Shown in pieces: positions 51,061 to 59,075 of a stretch of 64,000 bases of DNA (the stretch's first letter is position 1; every line of letters starts with the position of its first letter). A program made the position numbers and the translations under genes. The notes under the pieces were generated by a model. It made no database searches and was not told the origin of the DNA. It worked only from the letters and a program-made list of their open reading frames with translations. This DNA is from Pseudomonadota bacterium (GTDB lineage: Bacteria > Pseudomonadota > Alphaproteobacteria > Rhizobiales > Rhizobiaceae), in assembly GCA_023451735.1 (NCBI GenBank), contig JAEXYH010000066.1:1-64000 (forward strand), written 5' to 3'.

Positions 51061-51085
51061 GGAACCGGTTGATCGCATGCGGGTT
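51061..51085 (+). promoter_or_regulatory. EcfG-like promoter
   Basis: GGAAC, 16 bases, GGTT, one mismatch to consensus, ending 41 bases before the ATG at 51127. It is of the same form as those at 2961 and, on the minus strand, 58991. Confidence 0.5.
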
Positions 51086-51126
51086 TCGCACATGCCGCGG
51101 CATCGCGGTGCAAAGGAGGTCGAGCT

Positions 51127-51390
51127 ATGGCGACGAACAAACCAACGGGCGACAACGCCCGCAAGGGCGCGGTCAAGAAGCGCAGCCAGACGAAAACCAC
51201 CATGGGCGGCGCATCGACCTGGACGAAGCGCGACAAAGAGTCGGGCGAGTTCATGGCCATAAAGAAGGCGCCGAAAAAGGCTGCCGCTAAAAAGGCGGCA
51301 CCGAAGAAAGCTGCTGCGGCAAAGAAGAAGACCGCCAAGAAGACGACCGTGGCCAAGAAGTTCAAGGGCGTGCGACGCGAGAAAAAATGA
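51127..51390 (+). CDS. Histone H1-like Lys/Ala-rich protein
   Basis: An 87-residue very basic protein. The first half contains STWTKRDKESGEFMAIKK, and the second is Lys/Ala repeats (KKAAAKKAAPKKAAAAKKK). Such H1-like tails bind DNA or nucleic acid non-specifically and often appear in stress-induced nucleoid proteins. A strong ribosome site (AAAGGAGG) precedes the ATG. The ribbon-helix-helix gene starts inside its stop codon, so both are made together. Confidence 0.75.
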   Translation: MATNKPTGDNARKGAVKKRSQTKTTMGGASTWTKRDKESGEFMAIKKAPKKAAAKKAAPKKAAAAKKKTAKKTTVAKKFKGVRREKK

Positions 51391-51683
51391 TGGCACCGCC
51401 GTTCGGCGCGCGATCCAGCGTCAAGAAAAGATCAGTTGTCATCAACGGACGTAAAACGAGCGTCAGCCTCGAGAATGACTTCTGGGAAGAGGTGAAGACC
51501 GTGGCCCGGAGTCGCGGCCAGAGTGTCGTCGATTACGTTGCGGACGTCGTGAAAGGCTATGAAGGACACAACGTGTCCTCCGCGCTCCGCCTATCTGTCC
51601 TTGAGCACTATCGTAACAAAGGACAAGCGAATGTGCCCCCCGACACGACGATCAGCGCGCCTGATCAAGCTGTCGGATCGTAG
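51387..51683 (+). CDS. Ribbon-helix-helix domain protein
   Basis: A 98-residue protein of the RHH_4 type: a strand (VKKRSVVINGRKTSVSLEND) leading to the helix FWEEVKTVARSRGQSVVDYV and then SSALRLSVLEHYRNKG. A paralogue is at 63086-63343. Members are probable DNA-binding regulators. The start overlaps the H1-like gene stop by 4 bases. The 3' end overlaps a convergent gene by 32 bases. Confidence 0.75.
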   Translation: MMAPPFGARSSVKKRSVVINGRKTSVSLENDFWEEVKTVARSRGQSVVDYVADVVKGYEGHNVSSALRLSVLEHYRNKGQANVPPDTTISAPDQAVGS

Positions 51684-51861
51684 CTTTCGCCTGTCGGGTG
51701 CCGACGAGCGGAAGATTGTGGACCCGTGCGACCTTCTGGACTGCGGTCATGCGCCTGTTTAGCGCGGCAGCGGCGCGTGAGATGGATGCGCCGGCTGCGG
51801 AGAGCGTCCGGAGACGCTCGATATCGGCCTCCGTCCAGCTACGGCTTGTGACATACGGCAT
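51652..51861 (-). CDS. Small helix-turn-helix-like protein (69 aa)
   Basis: A 69-residue basic protein (SRSWTEADIERLRTLSAAGA, SISRAAAALNRRMTAVQKVA). The three-helix pattern and the AVQKVAR element match 62798-63019 and resemble SANT/GcrA-like DNA-binding units. A DNA-binding role is inferred. The start ATG 51861 is chosen over a longer frame. Confidence 0.6.
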   Translation of the reverse strand: MPYVTSRSWTEADIERLRTLSAAGASISRAAAALNRRMTAVQKVARVHNLPLVGTRQAKATIRQLDQAR

Positions 51862-51875
51862 GGGTTGTCCCTTCT

Positions 51876-52073
51876 TCACGTGGGTGATTGCAAGCCCGGT
51901 GAATTGGCCCATGCCTCGGCATTCGCCTCGGCCTCGATAGCTCTAGCCTGCCTTATCAGCCGGTCGCGCTCGACGCCGGGTGGCATCCTTTGCGCCTCGG
52001 CACGCAGCAGTTTCGCACGATCAAGCTGAATTTCAGGCTGTTCTTTCGTGACTGAAAATATACGCGAAATCAT
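51876..52073 (-). CDS. Small hypothetical protein (65 aa)
   Basis: A 65-residue amphipathic helical protein (RAKLLRAEAQRMPPGVERDR, then LIRQARAIEAEANAEAWANS). Short, Ala/Glu/Arg-rich, no family recognised. It lies 14 bases upstream of 51652-51861 on the same strand, probably cotranscribed. Confidence 0.5.
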   Translation of the reverse strand: MISRIFSVTKEQPEIQLDRAKLLRAEAQRMPPGVERDRLIRQARAIEAEANAEAWANSPGLQSPT

Positions 52074-52260
52074 GCGCGTGATCCCTTCCAAGATGGAGGA
52101 AGGCGGGAGCGCAAACCAGCGTTCTCATCACCGATGGTGGCCTCGTTCCTCGCGGTGATGTGCGACAGCCGATACCTCCCTGCCACAAATGTCCAATGAT
52201 TTTTGTTTTTTATTTCTGGAACCAATCGAACGATGAGGCCTCTTGTGGCTGAGGTGTCTT

Positions 52261-52431
52261 ATGTTTCGATGGTTATTCAACAAGTTACAAGGAACCGGGG
52301 CGATCGTACCGGAGGTGTCCGCGCCTCTGATCGACCGGTCGGATCTAGCCGATATCGTTCGCATTATCCGAGAGGTCGATATCGCCGAGGCCCTTCCCGA
52401 CGCAGCCCCCGAGTGCGACCCGTCGGCCTAA
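52261..52431 (+). CDS. Small hypothetical protein (56 aa)
   Basis: A 56-residue frame (MFRWLFNKLQGTGAIVPEVS, then DRSDLADIVRIIREVDIAEA) with acidic C-terminus. Composition is protein-like but evidence is limited to that. Its end lies 4 bases before a convergent gene stop. Confidence 0.45.
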   Translation: MFRWLFNKLQGTGAIVPEVSAPLIDRSDLADIVRIIREVDIAEALPDAAPECDPSA

Positions 52432-52435
52432 GCCG

Positions 52436-52639
52436 CTAGGAATCCGGTAGCGTGGTGATGATGATGGGCACCGAAAAACGGCCTTGCATCAAGTAGCTCA
52501 CGACCTCCCTACACTCAGGACATCGGAAAGAACGGACCTCGCCCCTGCCTTTTGCCTCTTGTTCAATCGTAATCAATTCACGCCTCTGGCTACACGCTGG
52601 GCATGGGACAAGGCTCGCGGAAGACACGTCGCTCCTCAT
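52436..52639 (-). CDS. Zinc-ribbon-like small protein (67 aa)
   Basis: A 67-residue protein with two Cys pairs, VPCPACSQRREL and FRCPECREVVSYL, about 25 residues apart, typical of a zinc ribbon. It resembles 53042-53221. No DNA- or partner-binding role is shown; a small regulator is possible. Confidence 0.55.
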   Translation of the reverse strand: MRSDVSSASLVPCPACSQRRELITIEQEAKGRGEVRSFRCPECREVVSYLMQGRFSVPIIITTLPDS

Positions 52640-53041
52640 AACTGTTATGTAAGGTTATAGACTTTCGTCTAGTGGCACCGTGCTGATTAGTCTGCCCGGT
52701 AGCTGACACATCTAGGTGCGCGATGCACTGTGATCTTCTGGCTTCACCTACTTGAGTGAGGCAGGTCGCCGCATTACACACGGCCAGCACCCTACATGGC
52801 AGTTTCGCGATGACCGGCAACGATGAGCGGCTGATCGACAACGTGGTCGATCTCCACAAACTTCGGATATGTGCGGCGCTCGACCAGATGCCCCCGGACG
52901 AGATCCGTTTCGCTGGTCGCTGAGATTGAGGCCCAAATCGCCGATGCAGGCGGCAGCAACGGAACGAGGCAAGTTGCGCCGACTTGATCCACGCGCCGGC
53001 GATCTGGCGAGACCGTCGGCTGCGGGAACGGTCCCGTCTAC
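52640..53041. other. 402-base region with one very short frame
   Basis: Between two zinc-ribbon genes on the minus strand. Only the 37-residue frame at 52810-52923 looks protein-like. Otherwise I see nothing. Confidence 0.45.
52810..52923 (+). CDS. Very small hypothetical protein (37 aa)
   Basis: A 37-codon frame (MTGNDERLIDNVVDLHKLRI, then CAALDQMPPDEIRFAGR) with strongly protein-like composition. No ribosome site is obvious. The family is unknown, and the call rests on composition alone. Confidence 0.35.
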   Translation: MTGNDERLIDNVVDLHKLRICAALDQMPPDEIRFAGR

Positions 53042-53221
53042 TCAGCCCCCCAGCCCTGGGGCGGGACCCGACTCCCCGCCGCTCGATCGGTTCAGATGCT
53101 CGATAACGCGCTCGCAGCGCGGACACTCAAACACTCTGACTTCATAACCGGCCGGCCTCGGCGATATCCGAAGCAGCGTTGGTCGCGTGCCGCATTTCGA
53201 ACACTGCGGCGCATCGATCAT
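53042..53221 (-). CDS. Zinc-ribbon-like small protein (59 aa)
   Basis: A 59-residue protein with CSKCGTRPTLLRI and FECPRCERVIEHL Cys pairs, a zinc ribbon paralogous to 52436-52639. The Gly/Ser/Pro tail is disordered. Start ATG 53221 gives MIDAPQCSKC. Function unknown. Confidence 0.6.
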   Translation of the reverse strand: MIDAPQCSKCGTRPTLLRISPRPAGYEVRVFECPRCERVIEHLNRSSGGESGPAPGLGG

Positions 53222-53264
53222 CACGTCGTGGCAGTCCCTTATAGTCGTCCGGCCCAATAATGCG

Positions 53265-53381
53265 TCAGCCGAACGCTCCGAGAAACCATCCTGCGATTGC
53301 CAGCAGCGGCACCACTGCAACTGCAATGAGCATCAGCGGCGCCGGCTCGTTGCCTTCGTCATTCGGCTTCTTGAATTTCAT
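53265..53381 (-). CDS. Very small single-pass membrane protein (38 aa)
   Basis: A 38-codon frame: a charged N-terminus (MKFKKPNDEGNEPAP), one hydrophobic helix (LMLIAVAVVPLLAIAGWFLG) and stop. The N-in topology and composition argue that it is real. No family is recognised. Confidence 0.5.
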   Translation of the reverse strand: MKFKKPNDEGNEPAPLMLIAVAVVPLLAIAGWFLGAFG

Positions 53382-53385
53382 GAGT

Positions 53386-53580
53386 TCACTCCGCTGGCCG
53401 ACGGCCGGTGCGAGTGTTCAGTGGCCCCTGCCGATCACGCAGCAGTCCTTCGGGGATATCTACGTGCCCAGCCGCATCGGGATGCGCCGCGTGGTCGGTC
53501 GGCTCTTTTTTAACGGGCGTCACCGCGTCGTAGGCGCCGCTGCGGGTGTCGCGGCCGTTGGTATGCATGTCGTCTGCCAC
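53386..53580 (-). CDS. Small hypothetical protein (64 aa)
   Basis: A 64-residue hydrophilic protein starting with GTG at 53580, chosen because a strong ribosome site (AAGGGAGG) precedes it at the right distance. The sequence (MHTNGRDTRSGAYDAV within the N-terminus, then AAGHVDIPEGLLRDRQGPLN) looks disordered. Function unknown. The next gene downstream begins 4 bases later. Confidence 0.55.
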   Translation of the reverse strand: MADDMHTNGRDTRSGAYDAVTPVKKEPTDHAAHPDAAGHVDIPEGLLRDRQGPLNTRTGRRPAE

Positions 53581-53642
53581 GGGTGCCTCCCTTTGAGCCC
53601 CAATGATCATGCGACGGCTCCGTTCCAACCACCGCGGCTGGG

Positions 53643-53846
53643 CTATCTCTTGCGCTGCTCACGCGCCAGCCATTCGCTGTAGGCTTGCCGTTCGGGAATG
53701 CCGCGATCGGAAGCGGTGCGGCGGATTTCAGCCATGGTTCCGGGTGATGGCGCAGCGATACCGGTCTCGCGCTCATGGACTTTAAATTTCCCCGCCGCAA
53801 AAATGCCGAGCCAGATGAGGATAACAATTGCGATGACGGTTGCCAT
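53643..53846 (-). CDS. Small single-pass membrane protein (67 aa)
   Basis: A 67-residue protein with an N-terminal membrane helix (TVIAIVILIWLGIFAAG) and a cytosolic or periplasmic basic tail ending RQAYSEWLAREQRKR. ATG 53846 follows a GGAGAG ribosome site. No family is recognised. Confidence 0.6.
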   Translation of the reverse strand: MATVIAIVILIWLGIFAAGKFKVHERETGIAAPSPGTMAEIRRTASDRGIPERQAYSEWLAREQRKR

Positions 53847-54021
53847 CAAGTCTCTCCGCGACGATCAAACGGATTTATAAACCAGCCAAGATACAGCGGC
53901 GCGGTGCAAACGGGACGGCGAGCTCGGCCAGGTAGTAGGGTGACGTTATCGTAGCACATGTCCGCCACCCGCTACACCTAACCGCCTTCTGCAAGGCTCG
54001 AGCGCTGGCGCTTCAACGTAT

Positions 54022-55185
54022 TCACTTGCCAGGTGAGTTTCCGACCGATCCAGCTGTACGGTTAAAACCCTTTTGAATTTGCGCTATAGCCAGGTCCTGG
54101 GCTTCTGTTGCTTTTGCCACGACCGCGTCCATGCCGAAGAATTCATGCGTTACGCCAGTGTAGAGTTTGTGCGTAACGTCGTTGCCCGCGGATTCCATCT
54201 TTTCCGCGAGCATATCGCCATCGGATTTCAACGGATCGATTTCCGCATTGATGATCGTAGTTGGCGGGAGACCCTTCAGGTCGGCGGTGACGAGATTGAG
54301 GCGCGGATCTTGCGCCTGCGCGGGATCGGCGAGCACCTTGTCGAAGAACCAGGCCATCATCGGCGTGTTCAACGGCTTGGCGGCGGCCTGCTCTTTCTTC
54401 GAGGGGGTGTCCATGGCCGTGGTCGCAACGGGATAAACCGACACGACGGCGATTGGCTGTGTCAGTTTCTGGTCGCGGGCTGCGATTGCCGTGTTGATGG
54501 CGAGATTGCCGCCTGCGCTTTCGCCGACGATCGCCACCTTGGACGGATCGCCGCCCCAGCCCTTGGCGTTCTTCAAAATATACTTATACGCCTCGATGGC
54601 TTCATCATGGGCGGCCGGAAACTTATGTTCTGGCGCCAATGGATAATCGACCGAGATAACGATCGCGTTGGCTTTGCGGGCGATCGCGGCGGCTGACGCG
54701 TCGTAGGTGTCCAGGTCGGCGATCACCCAACCGCCGCCCCGATAGTAGACGACAACGGGAAGGTTCGAATCCTTGTTTGCTTTTTCCGGGGTGTAGTAAC
54801 GCAAACGGAGATTGCCCATATCGGCGAAATGGCTATTTGAAACCGATAGGCCTGCCAGCGCATCAACGTCGATCTTCTCGTCCTTAATGACTTTTTTGAC
54901 CGCATCTGTCGCCGAATACTGCTTGCGAGCTTCCGACGGGGATAGTGTTTCAATTGGTTTGGGGCCGAGCGCCTCCAGTGCGGTCAGCACTCTCGCCATG
55001 TCCGGATCTGCTTTGGTCGGTGACGCAACGGTCGGCGCGGATGTCTTTTCAGCACTGGATTTCGTGGCCGCGTCCATCGGACCCTTGCTCGACGAACTGT
55101 CCATCATGCCGGTGTTGGCCTGGGCCAAAGCAAACGAAGTGCTGACCACAATCAGGCAGCAGGAAGCTAAGAACGTCTTCTTCAT
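54022..55185 (-). CDS. Exported HSL-type esterase/lipase
   Basis: A 387-residue secreted alpha/beta hydrolase. A signal peptide (FLASCCLIVVSTSFALAQA) and a Ser/Thr/Lys linker precede the catalytic domain at about residues 110-370. The oxyanion motif, usually HGGGW, reads YRGGGWV, with Arg for His. The nucleophile is GESAGGN, Asp lies in IDPLKSDG and His in GVTHEFFGM. The substrate is unknown, probably a short-chain ester. The gene precedes a secreted KDGMS-repeat protein on the minus strand, reading downstream of it. Confidence 0.85.
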   Translation of the reverse strand: MKKTFLASCCLIVVSTSFALAQANTGMMDSSSSKGPMDAATKSSAEKTSAPTVASPTKADPDMARVLTALEALGPKPIETLSPSEARKQYSATDAVKKVIKDEKIDVDALAGLSVSNSHFADMGNLRLRYYTPEKANKDSNLPVVVYYRGGGWVIADLDTYDASAAAIARKANAIVISVDYPLAPEHKFPAAHDEAIEAYKYILKNAKGWGGDPSKVAIVGESAGGNLAINTAIAARDQKLTQPIAVVSVYPVATTAMDTPSKKEQAAAKPLNTPMMAWFFDKVLADPAQAQDPRLNLVTADLKGLPPTTIINAEIDPLKSDGDMLAEKMESAGNDVTHKLYTGVTHEFFGMDAVVAKATEAQDLAIAQIQKGFNRTAGSVGNSPGK

Positions 55186-55218
55186 CGGGCAACCACTTTT
55201 CTAAATCCGTGAACGAAA

Positions 55219-55247
55219 GGAAAAAGCCGCACCCGGAGGCGCGGCTT
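55219..55247 (-). terminator. Terminator of the KDGMS-repeat gene
   Basis: A 7-bp stem (55224-55230 with 55241-55247) lies just after the stop at 55253; on the minus strand a T-rich stretch follows the stem. It separates this gene from the esterase. Confidence 0.6.
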
Positions 55248-55252
55248 GGGGG

Positions 55253-55507
55253 TTATTTCTTCATGCCGTCCTTGGACATTCCGTCCTTTGACATGCCGTC
55301 CTTCTTCATGCTGTCGGTGCCAGACATGCCATTCTTCTTCATGGAATCCGGACGATCGACGGCCGTGCCGGTGCTCGTCGTGCCTGGCTGATTGACGCCG
55401 GCGCCGGTAGAGCCCGGCTGCGGCGCGCTTGGATTTGCACCCGATTGGGCGAACGATGCGGAGGCGGTCAAGGAGGCGATGGCGATAGCAGCGATCAGCG
55501 TTTTCAT
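55253..55507 (-). CDS. Secreted Met/Lys/Asp-repeat protein
   Basis: An 84-residue exported protein. The signal peptide (MKTLIAAIAIASLTASASFA) precedes SGANPSAPQPGSTGAGVNQP, which aligns with 2558-2899. The tail has tandem KDGMS/KNGMS units. It is the third member of a secreted low-complexity family in the window. GGAAC-N16-ACTT lies 31 bases upstream. Confidence 0.7.
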   Translation of the reverse strand: MKTLIAAIAIASLTASASFAQSGANPSAPQPGSTGAGVNQPGTTSTGTAVDRPDSMKKNGMSGTDSMKKDGMSKDGMSKDGMKK

Positions 55508-55538
55508 TTTGGGTTCCCTGTCTGTATGACAAGTCACC

Positions 55539-55563
55539 AAGTCGCCGAATTCTGCGCTGTTCC
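55539..55563 (-). promoter_or_regulatory. Weak EcfG-like promoter
   Basis: On the minus strand: GGAAC, 16 bases, ACTT, ending 31 bases before the start at 55507. Only the TT of the -10 element agrees. Confidence 0.3.
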
Positions 55564-55688
55564 TATACGACGCGCATCAAACAGCAGTTTATTTCTGCTG
55601 GAAGCTAAGAGGCAGGAAGATCCGAACCGTAACGCTGGGTCTCGCAGACTTCTCGTCGCCTGAAAGCTGTCCAACACGAGGCTCGGCC

Positions 55689-57089
55689 TCAGGTACCCGA
55701 TGGCGATCCTTCATCGAATTGCCGCACGCCGCTAGTAGCAGCGCAAATGTCGCGTAGGGCAGGCTTGATGCCTTCTTCGATCATCGGATGGTAGAACGGG
55801 CGCGACATCAGTGTCGCTGCCGTCTCTCCTCGTTCTATGGACCAGGCGAGAAGGTGAGCGATATGGTCCATCGCCGGGCCGAAGAGCGTCGCACCTGTGA
55901 TCTTTCCACTGCGCGGCTCGGCATAAATGCGGATCTGCCCTTCGTTGCGAGCTTCTACTTTGGCGCGGCCCTGGTTTGAATAGGACGCTTCCCCGGTAAC
56001 CGTCTCATTGTTCGGAGGCTCTCCGATTACCGCAATCGGCGGATCCGTGAAGACGATGGCCACCGGGACCATTCGGTGATGTCGTTCGACATTCGGGAAA
56101 CGCGCCGCATTGCGCCCGGCCAAGTAGCCCTCGAACGAAGCTTCGTGCAGCACCGGTCGGATACCATCAGCGTCGCCTGCGATAAAAATCGGTGTGTCAC
56201 CACATTGAAGGATATTCGGGTCGAAGCGGGGAATTCCTTTATCGTCGCGTTCGAGTGATGTGAGATTGAGGGCAAGACCATCAAATGCCGCGGGGCGACC
56301 GGCGGCAACCAGGACGTAGTCAAATGTTCTGCTTCCGGAGGATGGGCCGGACCATGTCAGGTGAATGCACCTGCTACCTTTGCTGGCATCCAATTTGACG
56401 CCAAGATGCAAAGAAAATTCCTTTGAAAGGACCGAACGCACCTTGTCGGCGATCTGAGCATCGCGGAGGGCCGCAAGGTGACTGGAGCTGTCGAAAACAT
56501 GCGTATCAACGCCCAATCGGGCAAAGGCTTGAGCAAGCTCAAGCCCGAGTGGCCCGGCACCCACCACGGCAATTGAAGCCGGCAGATCATCGAGTTCGAA
56601 CACGGTTTCGTTGGTTAGAATGCGATCGCCGAGCTCCTTGAATGCGTCCGGCAAGCTCGGGCGGGCCCCCGTGGCGATGACCACGGTCTTAGCGGTTACC
56701 CGGCGGCCATCGCTGAGTTGAAGATCGGTTGGTCCGGCAAAACGCGCTCGCGCATCAATGCGAATGTCATCTGGGATATCGTTGATGGATTCTAATGTCG
56801 CTTCGACAAACGCATCACGCTCTTTGCGAACGCGGCTCATGACCGCCACGCCGTCGATTTTGACCGGGCTAGCTATGCCGAAGATGGAAGCCCTCTTTGC
56901 GTTATGCGCCGCTTCCGCCGCTGCGATCAGGAGCTTGGATGGCATGCAGCCGACGCGCGCGCACGTCGTTCCGGAAAAACCGTCATCAATGAGAAGGGTC
57001 TTGGCTCCAGCCTTGCGCGCAGCCCTCTCTGCAGCCAGTCCTGCAGTTCCTGCTCCAATAACCGCGACGTCCGAAATCAGATCGTCCAT
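55689..57089 (-). CDS. Dihydrolipoamide-dehydrogenase-like flavoprotein
   Basis: A 466-residue class I pyridine nucleotide disulphide oxidoreductase. The FAD site is DVAVIGAGTAGLAAERAARK, redox Cys pair TTCARVGCMPSK, NAD site VVGAGPLGLELAQAFARLG and second FAD site IFIAGDADGIRPVLHEAS. The C-terminal interface reads RPFYHPMIEEGIK, which differs from the standard HAHPTLSE of lipoamide dehydrogenase, so the substrate may be another disulphide or quinone. The start at 57089 omits 10 doubtful residues. Confidence 0.88.
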   Translation of the reverse strand: MDDLISDVAVIGAGTAGLAAERAARKAGAKTLLIDDGFSGTTCARVGCMPSKLLIAAAEAAHNAKRASIFGIASPVKIDGVAVMSRVRKERDAFVEATLESINDIPDDIRIDARARFAGPTDLQLSDGRRVTAKTVVIATGARPSLPDAFKELGDRILTNETVFELDDLPASIAVVGAGPLGLELAQAFARLGVDTHVFDSSSHLAALRDAQIADKVRSVLSKEFSLHLGVKLDASKGSRCIHLTWSGPSSGSRTFDYVLVAAGRPAAFDGLALNLTSLERDDKGIPRFDPNILQCGDTPIFIAGDADGIRPVLHEASFEGYLAGRNAARFPNVERHHRMVPVAIVFTDPPIAVIGEPPNNETVTGEASYSNQGRAKVEARNEGQIRIYAEPRSGKITGATLFGPAMDHIAHLLAWSIERGETAATLMSRPFYHPMIEEGIKPALRDICAATSGVRQFDEGSPSGT

Positions 57090-57136
57090 TTGATCTCCAT
57101 CTACAATATCCTCGATCACGGAATTGCCTTCGACGC

Positions 57137-58144
57137 CTACGGCTGACCCGATCCGCCGGCCGCACCGTAGACCTGACCGGTGGCATAACTCGCGTCGGCC
57201 GCCGCCAACTGAACGTAGATTGAGCCCAGTTCAACAGGCTGCCCAGGGCGCCCGAGAGGTGTCATGCCGCCGAACTTTTCGAGCTTTTCCATGGTTGCGC
57301 CGCCCGATACCTGCAGCGGCGTCCAGATTGGTCCCGGAGCCACCGCATTGACGCGGATACCCTTGGACGCGAGCTGCTTCGCGAGTGACTTCACATAGTT
57401 CGTGGTTGCCGCTTTGGTCTGTGCGTAGTCATAAAGTTCGGGGGAGGGATCCATCGCTTGTTCGGAGGAGGTACCAATAATGGCGGAACCGGGCTTGAGA
57501 TGGGGAAGCGCCGCCTTGATGATCCAGAACGGTGCGTAGATGTTGGTCTTCATCGTTGCGTCGAAGTCTTCGGACGAGACGTCCATGATGGAGGCGCGGG
57601 TTTGCTGGCGCGCCGCGTTATTAACGACAATGTCCAGACCGCCCAACTCGGCGACGGTGCGTTCGACCAGCTTGCGGCAGAATGCTTCGTCCTTGAGGTC
57701 GCCGGGGATTCCAACGCCGATCCGGCCTTCTGCTTGGATCAGTTTGAGAACGTCATCGGCGTCGGGCTGTTCGGCTTCGAGATAATTGATGACGACATCC
57801 GCCCCCTCGCGCGCATACGCAATCGCCGCGGCGCGTCCCATGCCGGAGTCGCCACCGGTGATGAGCGCTTTACGGCCTGTCAGGCGACCAGAGCCTTTAT
57901 AGGTGGTCTCGCCGTGGTCGGGACGCGGATCCATATCGCGCGCAAGTCCCGGCCAAGGCTGGGACTGACGCTTGAACGGTGGCTTTGGATAATTGTTGCG
58001 GGGATCAATGAGAGTGTCGGCCATCTGAGTTGCTCCTTGTGTAACGGTCGGCAAGACGACCTGACCAAAACCGAGAACGGCTGCGCCGCCCGCAGTAAAG
58101 GTTCGTCTCGAAATGCCCGGTTGTTTCGTGCTTTGATCAGCCAT
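57137..58144 (-). CDS. SDR oxidoreductase with Tat signal (general stress protein 39-like)
   Basis: A 335-residue paralogue of 33965-34963. The N-terminal Tat motif is ISRRTFTAGGAAVLGF. The NAD(P) site is ITGGDSGMGRAAAIAYAREG, followed by VNNAARQQ, IGTSSEQAMDP and the catalytic Tyr/Lys in YDYAQTKAA. The segment DPRNNYPKPPFKRQSQPWPG links the signal to the catalytic domain, as in the homologues. The physiological substrate is unknown. It lies between a flavoprotein and another SDR on the minus strand. Confidence 0.85.
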   Translation of the reverse strand: MADQSTKQPGISRRTFTAGGAAVLGFGQVVLPTVTQGATQMADTLIDPRNNYPKPPFKRQSQPWPGLARDMDPRPDHGETTYKGSGRLTGRKALITGGDSGMGRAAAIAYAREGADVVINYLEAEQPDADDVLKLIQAEGRIGVGIPGDLKDEAFCRKLVERTVAELGGLDIVVNNAARQQTRASIMDVSSEDFDATMKTNIYAPFWIIKAALPHLKPGSAIIGTSSEQAMDPSPELYDYAQTKAATTNYVKSLAKQLASKGIRVNAVAPGPIWTPLQVSGGATMEKLEKFGGMTPLGRPGQPVELGSIYVQLAAADASYATGQVYGAAGGSGQP

Positions 58145-58179
58145 CCGTAAATCCTGGACTGGTGAGAGCAGGGGACGCT

Positions 58180-58962
58180 TCAGTCGTCGGCTGTTCCAGG
58201 CTCTGCCATCTTCCGATGTTGACCGGCCAGCACACTCGCGGGAGTGATGTTTGCGGCAGCAGACTGAAGCTTGTTCTTGAAACCACTGACGACGTCGCCT
58301 TCGCCGCTCATCATCGCGTCGAAGCCATCTGAGGCGACCTTTGCAGGATCGTCCTTTTCCGTGGTGCCGACATCGGTATCCAGCATGTCGGCACGCCGGA
58401 AGAATTCGGTTTCGGTGGCGCCTGGCATCAGGCAAGTCACCGTAACCTTCGTATCCTTGAGCTCCTCGCGCAGTGCGAACGAGAACGAGTTCAGGAAAGC
58501 CTTTGTGCCGTTATAGACGGCTTGGAAACTGCCCGGAATGAAACCGGCAATCGAGCCCGTGATGAGAATTCGTCCAGAATTGCGTCGCCGCATCTCGTTG
58601 CCGATCCGATGGATGAGATAGGCGGTGCCGGTGACGTTGGTGTCGATGACGAACCTAGCCTTGGCAAAATCCTGATCGAGGAACGCGCGACCGAGGCCGC
58701 GTCCGGCATTCGCGAGCAGTGCATCGACTGGACGACTACCAACGGCGTTGCAGAGCTCATCCACGCCTTCGGTCGTGGCGAGATCGACATTCAAAGCCTC
58801 GATAGTCGTCCCACCTTGGCGCAGGGTGGCTGCTACATCTTCAATCGACGGCTCGTCCGCAGCGATCAGAAGATCGTATCCCTCATGCGCGCAACGCTTA
58901 GCGAGCTCGAGTCCTATTCCGGTCGAAGCTCCGGTGACGATGGCGAACGGTCTGTTGGACAT
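58180..58962 (-). CDS. SDR family oxidoreductase
   Basis: A 260-residue short-chain dehydrogenase with AIVTGASTGIGLELAKRCAH, ANAGRGLGR, catalytic Ser in LITGSIAGFIPG and YNGTKAF, and C-terminal PASVLAGQHRKMAEPG. The start at 58962 is chosen since an EcfG-like promoter lies 28 bases upstream. It diverges from the zinc dehydrogenase gene at 59076. Substrate unknown. Confidence 0.85.
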   Translation of the reverse strand: MSNRPFAIVTGASTGIGLELAKRCAHEGYDLLIAADEPSIEDVAATLRQGGTTIEALNVDLATTEGVDELCNAVGSRPVDALLANAGRGLGRAFLDQDFAKARFVIDTNVTGTAYLIHRIGNEMRRRNSGRILITGSIAGFIPGSFQAVYNGTKAFLNSFSFALREELKDTKVTVTCLMPGATETEFFRRADMLDTDVGTTEKDDPAKVASDGFDAMMSGEGDVVSGFKNKLQSAAANITPASVLAGQHRKMAEPGTADD

Positions 58963-58990
58963 GTGAGGCTCCCGATGAGGTTGCCCGTCA

Positions 58991-59015
58991 AACCCGCTTC
59001 TTCGACCCATGTTCC
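58991..59015 (-). promoter_or_regulatory. EcfG-like promoter (minus)
   Basis: On the minus strand: GGAAC, 16 bases, GGTT, one mismatch to consensus, ending 28 bases before the SDR start. Confidence 0.5.
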
Positions 59016-59024
59016 GAGATACAT

Positions 59025-59049
59025 GGAACAGTGCGGTCTTCAATCGTTT
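59025..59049 (+). promoter_or_regulatory. EcfG-like promoter (plus)
   Basis: GGAAC at 59025, then 15 bases to CGTT (or 16 to GTTT), ending 26 bases before the ATG at 59076. It is back to back with 58991-59015, and its first 14 bases equal those of the exact promoter at 37407. Confidence 0.5.
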
Positions 59050-59075
59050 GTGTTGCCAAATAGATGGAGGACGAG

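Noticed and set aside
55253..55330. Short tandem DNA repeats as a regulatory array
   Set aside because: They are in-frame units of 5-6 codons that code KDGMS and KNGMS repeats of the secreted protein.
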